6,906 bases of DNA, taken from assembly GCA_027016475.1 (NCBI GenBank), contig JALUTL010000011.1, forward strand, positions 1 to 6,906, read 5' to 3'. Shown here piece by piece: positions 4,402 through 6,906 of this stretch. Every line of letters starts with the position of its first letter. The first letter of the stretch is position 1. The DNA is from Candidatus Heimdallarchaeota archaeon (GTDB lineage Archaea; Asgardarchaeota; Heimdallarchaeia; Heimdallarchaeales; Kariarchaeaceae). The notes under the pieces are model-generated. The model was given only the letters and a program-made list of their open reading frames with translations. It made no database searches and was not told where the DNA came from. The position numbers and the translations under genes are program-made.

Positions 4402-6240
4402 GTGACCAAATTTCAAATCAGATACGAACAGGGTTATATTCGAAGAATGGCTCTGAAAGCGGAGCAGTCTATTGAAGAGACTCCATGGTTTCTTGATTCT
4501 AGCTCAGGTGTCCCATCGAACAAATCGGTGTCCCTTGTGCCAACCATAATTGATGATAGAGGAAACGAGCAACAATTAGCGGAACCGGACAAAGGTACAT
4601 TGGCAATTCCCATTTACACTCCTTTGCTGGCAATCCCATCTGATTTTGAAAATGCTTCACGTTATGAATATGACCTCTTTCTTGACCGTCTGGAAATGGT
4701 GAAACGACCTGAAATCTATGGGGCGGTTTATGATCCTTCAATTGCTTCCGAGCAACAACTAGAAGAATTGATCAATTTCCAACCGTCCATCATTTCAATT
4801 AGACTTGCTCCTTTGTTCAATTCATCTTATAGGGAATGGTTGGAAAAATTGATGCAATTAAGGAACAGCATTCCTCCAGACATTGCCATTTATCTTCCCA
4901 GAACAGGAATGATTGGCTATAATACACTCCTAGTTGCTTTAGGCATTGACATTCTTGACAATACTGAAGCAAGACTACTAGCACTGGAACAAATATCATT
5001 TTGGGATAATTTCATATCTCACGATATCGGTGCAGATAGGGAAAAGCTGAAAAAAATAAATACTCAAGTTGTTTACTCTGATTTTGAGGGGATAAAAAAA
5101 GCAGTTCTTGGCAATACAATTTGGACAAGGCTCTATAGAGAGATGCATGTCTCTCCAAAAGTGTCATCCGCCATTAAGCACTTCAATAGGATTGCAAAAC
5201 CGTACTCGATGTGGGGGTTCCAGAATTCCAACAAAGTAGAATTTATTGGAGATGAGGGACTGCATCACCCTGAAGTCAAGGCCTTTCAGCAGAGGGTGAA
5301 AACAAGGTACAAATTTCCACCGAACAAGAAGATTCTTCTTCTCCTCCCATGTTCTGCCAAAAAACCCTATTCACAATCCAAATCTCATAGAATCTATCAG
5401 GAAGCCATTCGAAAAGCATTGAAACAGTATACGAGAATTGTTGAAATCTGGTCCTTGACGTCACCTTTAGGAGTGGTTCCTAATGAGCTTGAAACAGTGT
5501 ATCCTGCCAGAAGCTATGACATTCCAGTAACAGGAGAATGGAGTGAAGAGGAAAGCAAACTGACTGGCGCTCTGCTAGGAAAAATGTTGGACAAAGTACC
5601 GAAAGGCATACCCATTCTTGTCCATGTCTCTGAAGGTTACAGAGATATGCTCAATTTGCCGGGTCACAATTACATCACCTCTTGGCAGAAGTCAAAACCT
5701 ACTTCCAAAGCAGCAATAGATTCCCTAATTGAATGTCTGAAAGAGTATTGTCCTGAAGAGAAGATACACTTTGACAGCAAAGCCCGACAACAGGATTGGA
5801 TAAATTCTCTTCAAGCACTCATCTACTGGAACCATGGTACTGAATTCAAGATTCCTCTTGACAAGTTGAAATTCTTCGGAAGGTCGCCCAAGCCAATTGC
5901 AGTTCAAAGAAACAAAACTCACTACCTGACTTGGGAAGCATCCAGTGGAAAAGTCCGGCTATTCCCAGAAGCCGTACTTGCCTCAAACTTGAAGACTTCT
6001 GCAAAAATCATTTTTGATGGTGAGGATTTACGTGGGTCTACATTATTTTTGTCTGGGATCAAGACCGCGAACAGTCAAATTGCTCCAGGAGATGAAGTGA
6101 TCATTTTTGATGAAACAGGTTCTGAACCACTTGCAATAGGAGATGCGAGCATTAGCGGCGAAACGATGAACAGGGCAGCAAATGGTATTGGCGTAAAAAT
6201 TAGGAAGAAAATCAAGAAACAGGAGATGTTGGCAAAATGA
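4402..6240 (+). CDS. arcS: Archaeosine synthase ArcS (TgtA2; tRNA preQ0-lysine synthase)
   Basis: ArcS acts on preQ0 at position 15 of archaeal tRNA, attaching lysine to its nitrile; the radical SAM partner RaSEA then completes archaeosine. The 612-residue protein has the family's order. First is a degenerate TGT-like N-terminal domain (about 1-290) opening with the TGT-style FQIRYEQGYIRRMALK and carrying ILDNTEARLLALEQ. Then comes the core domain with the ArcS signature PCSAKKPYSQSKSH (P316-H329). Last is a C-terminal PUA RNA-binding domain (about 520-612) with IAPGDEVIIFDETG and PLAIGDASISGETM. The length is at or above the usual family range. The start is GTG at 4402: the next ATG (4447) would remove the conserved opening of the TGT-like domain. 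There is no Shine-Dalgarno site, and the TATA-like box is 25-26 bp upstream, indicating a leaderless mRNA. Its stop overlaps the RaSEA start by 4 bp, so the two are co-translated, matching their known complex. Confidence 0.93.
   Translation: MTKFQIRYEQGYIRRMALKAEQSIEETPWFLDSSSGVPSNKSVSLVPTIIDDRGNEQQLAEPDKGTLAIPIYTPLLAIPSDFENASRYEYDLFLDRLEMVKRPEIYGAVYDPSIASEQQLEELINFQPSIISIRLAPLFNSSYREWLEKLMQLRNSIPPDIAIYLPRTGMIGYNTLLVALGIDILDNTEARLLALEQISFWDNFISHDIGADREKLKKINTQVVYSDFEGIKKAVLGNTIWTRLYREMHVSPKVSSAIKHFNRIAKPYSMWGFQNSNKVEFIGDEGLHHPEVKAFQQRVKTRYKFPPNKKILLLLPCSAKKPYSQSKSHRIYQEAIRKALKQYTRIVEIWSLTSPLGVVPNELETVYPARSYDIPVTGEWSEEESKLTGALLGKMLDKVPKGIPILVHVSEGYRDMLNLPGHNYITSWQKSKPTSKAAIDSLIECLKEYCPEEKIHFDSKARQQDWINSLQALIYWNHGTEFKIPLDKLKFFGRSPKPIAVQRNKTHYLTWEASSGKVRLFPEAVLASNLKTSAKIIFDGEDLRGSTLFLSGIKTANSQIAPGDEVIIFDETGSEPLAIGDASISGETMNRAANGIGVKIRKKIKKQEMLAK
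6221..6225 (+). promoter_or_regulatory. Shine-Dalgarno site of the RaSEA gene inside arcS
   Basis: AGGAG lies within the last arcS codons and ends 11 nt before the overlapping ATG at 6237. It supports that ATG as start and shows that the internal gene of the operon uses SD-led or coupled initiation, while the first gene appears leaderless. Confidence 0.6.
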
Positions 6241-6906
6241 GAGCTGACCCATCAAAACTGAAGGAAATAACCATGGAAATCGGTCGTCTCAGAGTTATTT
6301 CAGATCAGACACGGCAGAACCACACACGAATTATTAACTGGATTGATGAGCATTACTTTTCAGATGGGAGCACAGGAAAAGCCTTGGCAATGGTGCTTCC
6401 AACAAGGGCATGTAAATATGCCAGAGCCAAACATGGAGGATGTTCTTTTTGTACATTACCAACAGATAACCCATTTAATCCATCATTGGATGACCTGAGA
6501 AGAATTCCAGACAATGCTCTTAAAATTATTCAAGAACGGCAAAAAAGTGATCCCACTATCAAGGCAGTTAAATTTTATACATCAGGAAGTTTCCTTGATC
6601 CATGGGAGTTACCAGAAAATCTCAGACAAACAATCCTATCAAAATTTGATCCGCTAGTTGACGAAATTGTTGTAGAGACAAGATGCGAATATGTTATCCA
6701 AAAGCATATTGATGCCCTTTTGGAAGGAATAGACAGAGCGAAGCTTATTGTGGCAATTGGTCAGGAAACCATGAACGATGAAATCAATAAGAGGGCCAAC
6801 AACAAAGGTCATACACAAAAACAGTTCGAAAGGGCAGTCAACCTTCTGAAGAAAAATCATATCAGAGTCAAAGGTTATCTTCTGTTGAAACCAATCTTTA
6901 CCTCTG
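6237..6906 (+). CDS. Radical SAM enzyme RaSEA, archaeosine synthase beta subunit; 3' end cut by window edge
   Basis: RaSEA is the radical S-adenosylmethionine lyase that acts after ArcS, cleaving the lysine-bearing preQ0 nucleoside in tRNA to give the amidine of archaeosine (G+ at position 15). The 223 visible residues show an Elp3-like radical SAM domain. The [4Fe-4S] ligands are C59, C69 and C72 in a CX9CX2C pattern rather than the classic CX3CX2C. The SAM-site region is KFYTSGSFLDPWELP (112-126). Further family motifs are VVETRCEYV (145-153), the strand IVAIGQETMND, and KGYLLLKP near the cut. The C-terminal part of the barrel and tail lie beyond the right edge. The ATG overlaps the arcS stop (ATGA, 6237-6240). 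Adjacency to ArcS and the matching motifs separate it from a true Elp3, which would carry an acetyltransferase domain, although that end is not visible here. Confidence 0.9.
   Translation, partial: MRADPSKLKEITMEIGRLRVISDQTRQNHTRIINWIDEHYFSDGSTGKALAMVLPTRACKYARAKHGGCSFCTLPTDNPFNPSLDDLRRIPDNALKIIQERQKSDPTIKAVKFYTSGSFLDPWELPENLRQTILSKFDPLVDEIVVETRCEYVIQKHIDALLEGIDRAKLIVAIGQETMNDEINKRANNKGHTQKQFERAVNLLKKNHIRVKGYLLLKPIFTS

Noticed and set aside
4499..6255. Minus-strand ORFs opposite arcS (4499-4741, 4817-4999, 5276-5464, 5725-5922, 6043-6255)
   Set aside because: Shadows of the continuous ArcS frame with its signature motif and PUA domain.
6654..6860. Minus-strand ORF opposite the RaSEA gene
   Set aside because: The plus strand carries conserved radical SAM motifs through the same stretch.
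1..6906. CRISPR array, tRNA, rRNA, insertion sequence or attachment site
   Set aside because: No regularly spaced repeats, cloverleaf-like segments, transposase-like frames or terminal inverted repeats were seen in the intergenic regions.

Overview
The window reads as a stretch of archaeal chromosome, most likely from an Asgard (Promethearchaeota) lineage, possibly near Heimdallarchaeia; the finer placement is a guess. The archaeal signs are an archaeosine tRNA-modification operon, TATA-type promoters, and at least one start codon placed where a leaderless transcript would begin. The Asgard signs are a gelsolin-like protein and a Roadblock/LC7 protein lying tail to tail. A bacterial-type DNA gyrase B gene also fits, because some archaea carry gyrase acquired from bacteria.

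Layout from left to right: (1) gyrB on the minus strand, running off the left edge with its last part missing. (2) A 202-bp gap, then an ArsR-like winged-helix regulator, also on the minus strand. (3) A 302-bp divergent intergenic region. (4) A Roadblock/LC7 gene on the plus strand, ending 5 bp from the end of a minus-strand gene for a single-gelsolin-domain protein. (5) A 221-bp divergent region. (6) A plus-strand operon of arcS (archaeosine synthase, TGT-like/PUA architecture) and its radical-SAM partner RaSEA, joined by a 4-bp ATGA overlap; the RaSEA gene runs off the right edge.

Three functional blocks can be inferred. The first is DNA topology: gyrB sits next to a DNA-binding regulator, and copies of one 9-bp motif (CTACAGAAG) lie in front of both genes, so the regulator may control itself and gyrB. 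The second is a candidate cytoskeleton or small-GTPase module: Roadblock proteins typically work with small GTPases and gelsolin domains bind actin. The third is tRNA position-15 modification: ArcS attaches lysine to preQ0 in tRNA and RaSEA cleaves the product to archaeosine.

No rRNA, tRNA, CRISPR array, transposon or prophage feature was found. The most unusual points are the shared CTACAGAAG motif, two changes at normally conserved gyrase positions (EGQSAGG in TOPRIM; Ser for the second ATP-lid Lys), the uncharacterised C-terminal half of the gelsolin-like protein, and the GTG start of arcS about one promoter-length from its TATA box.
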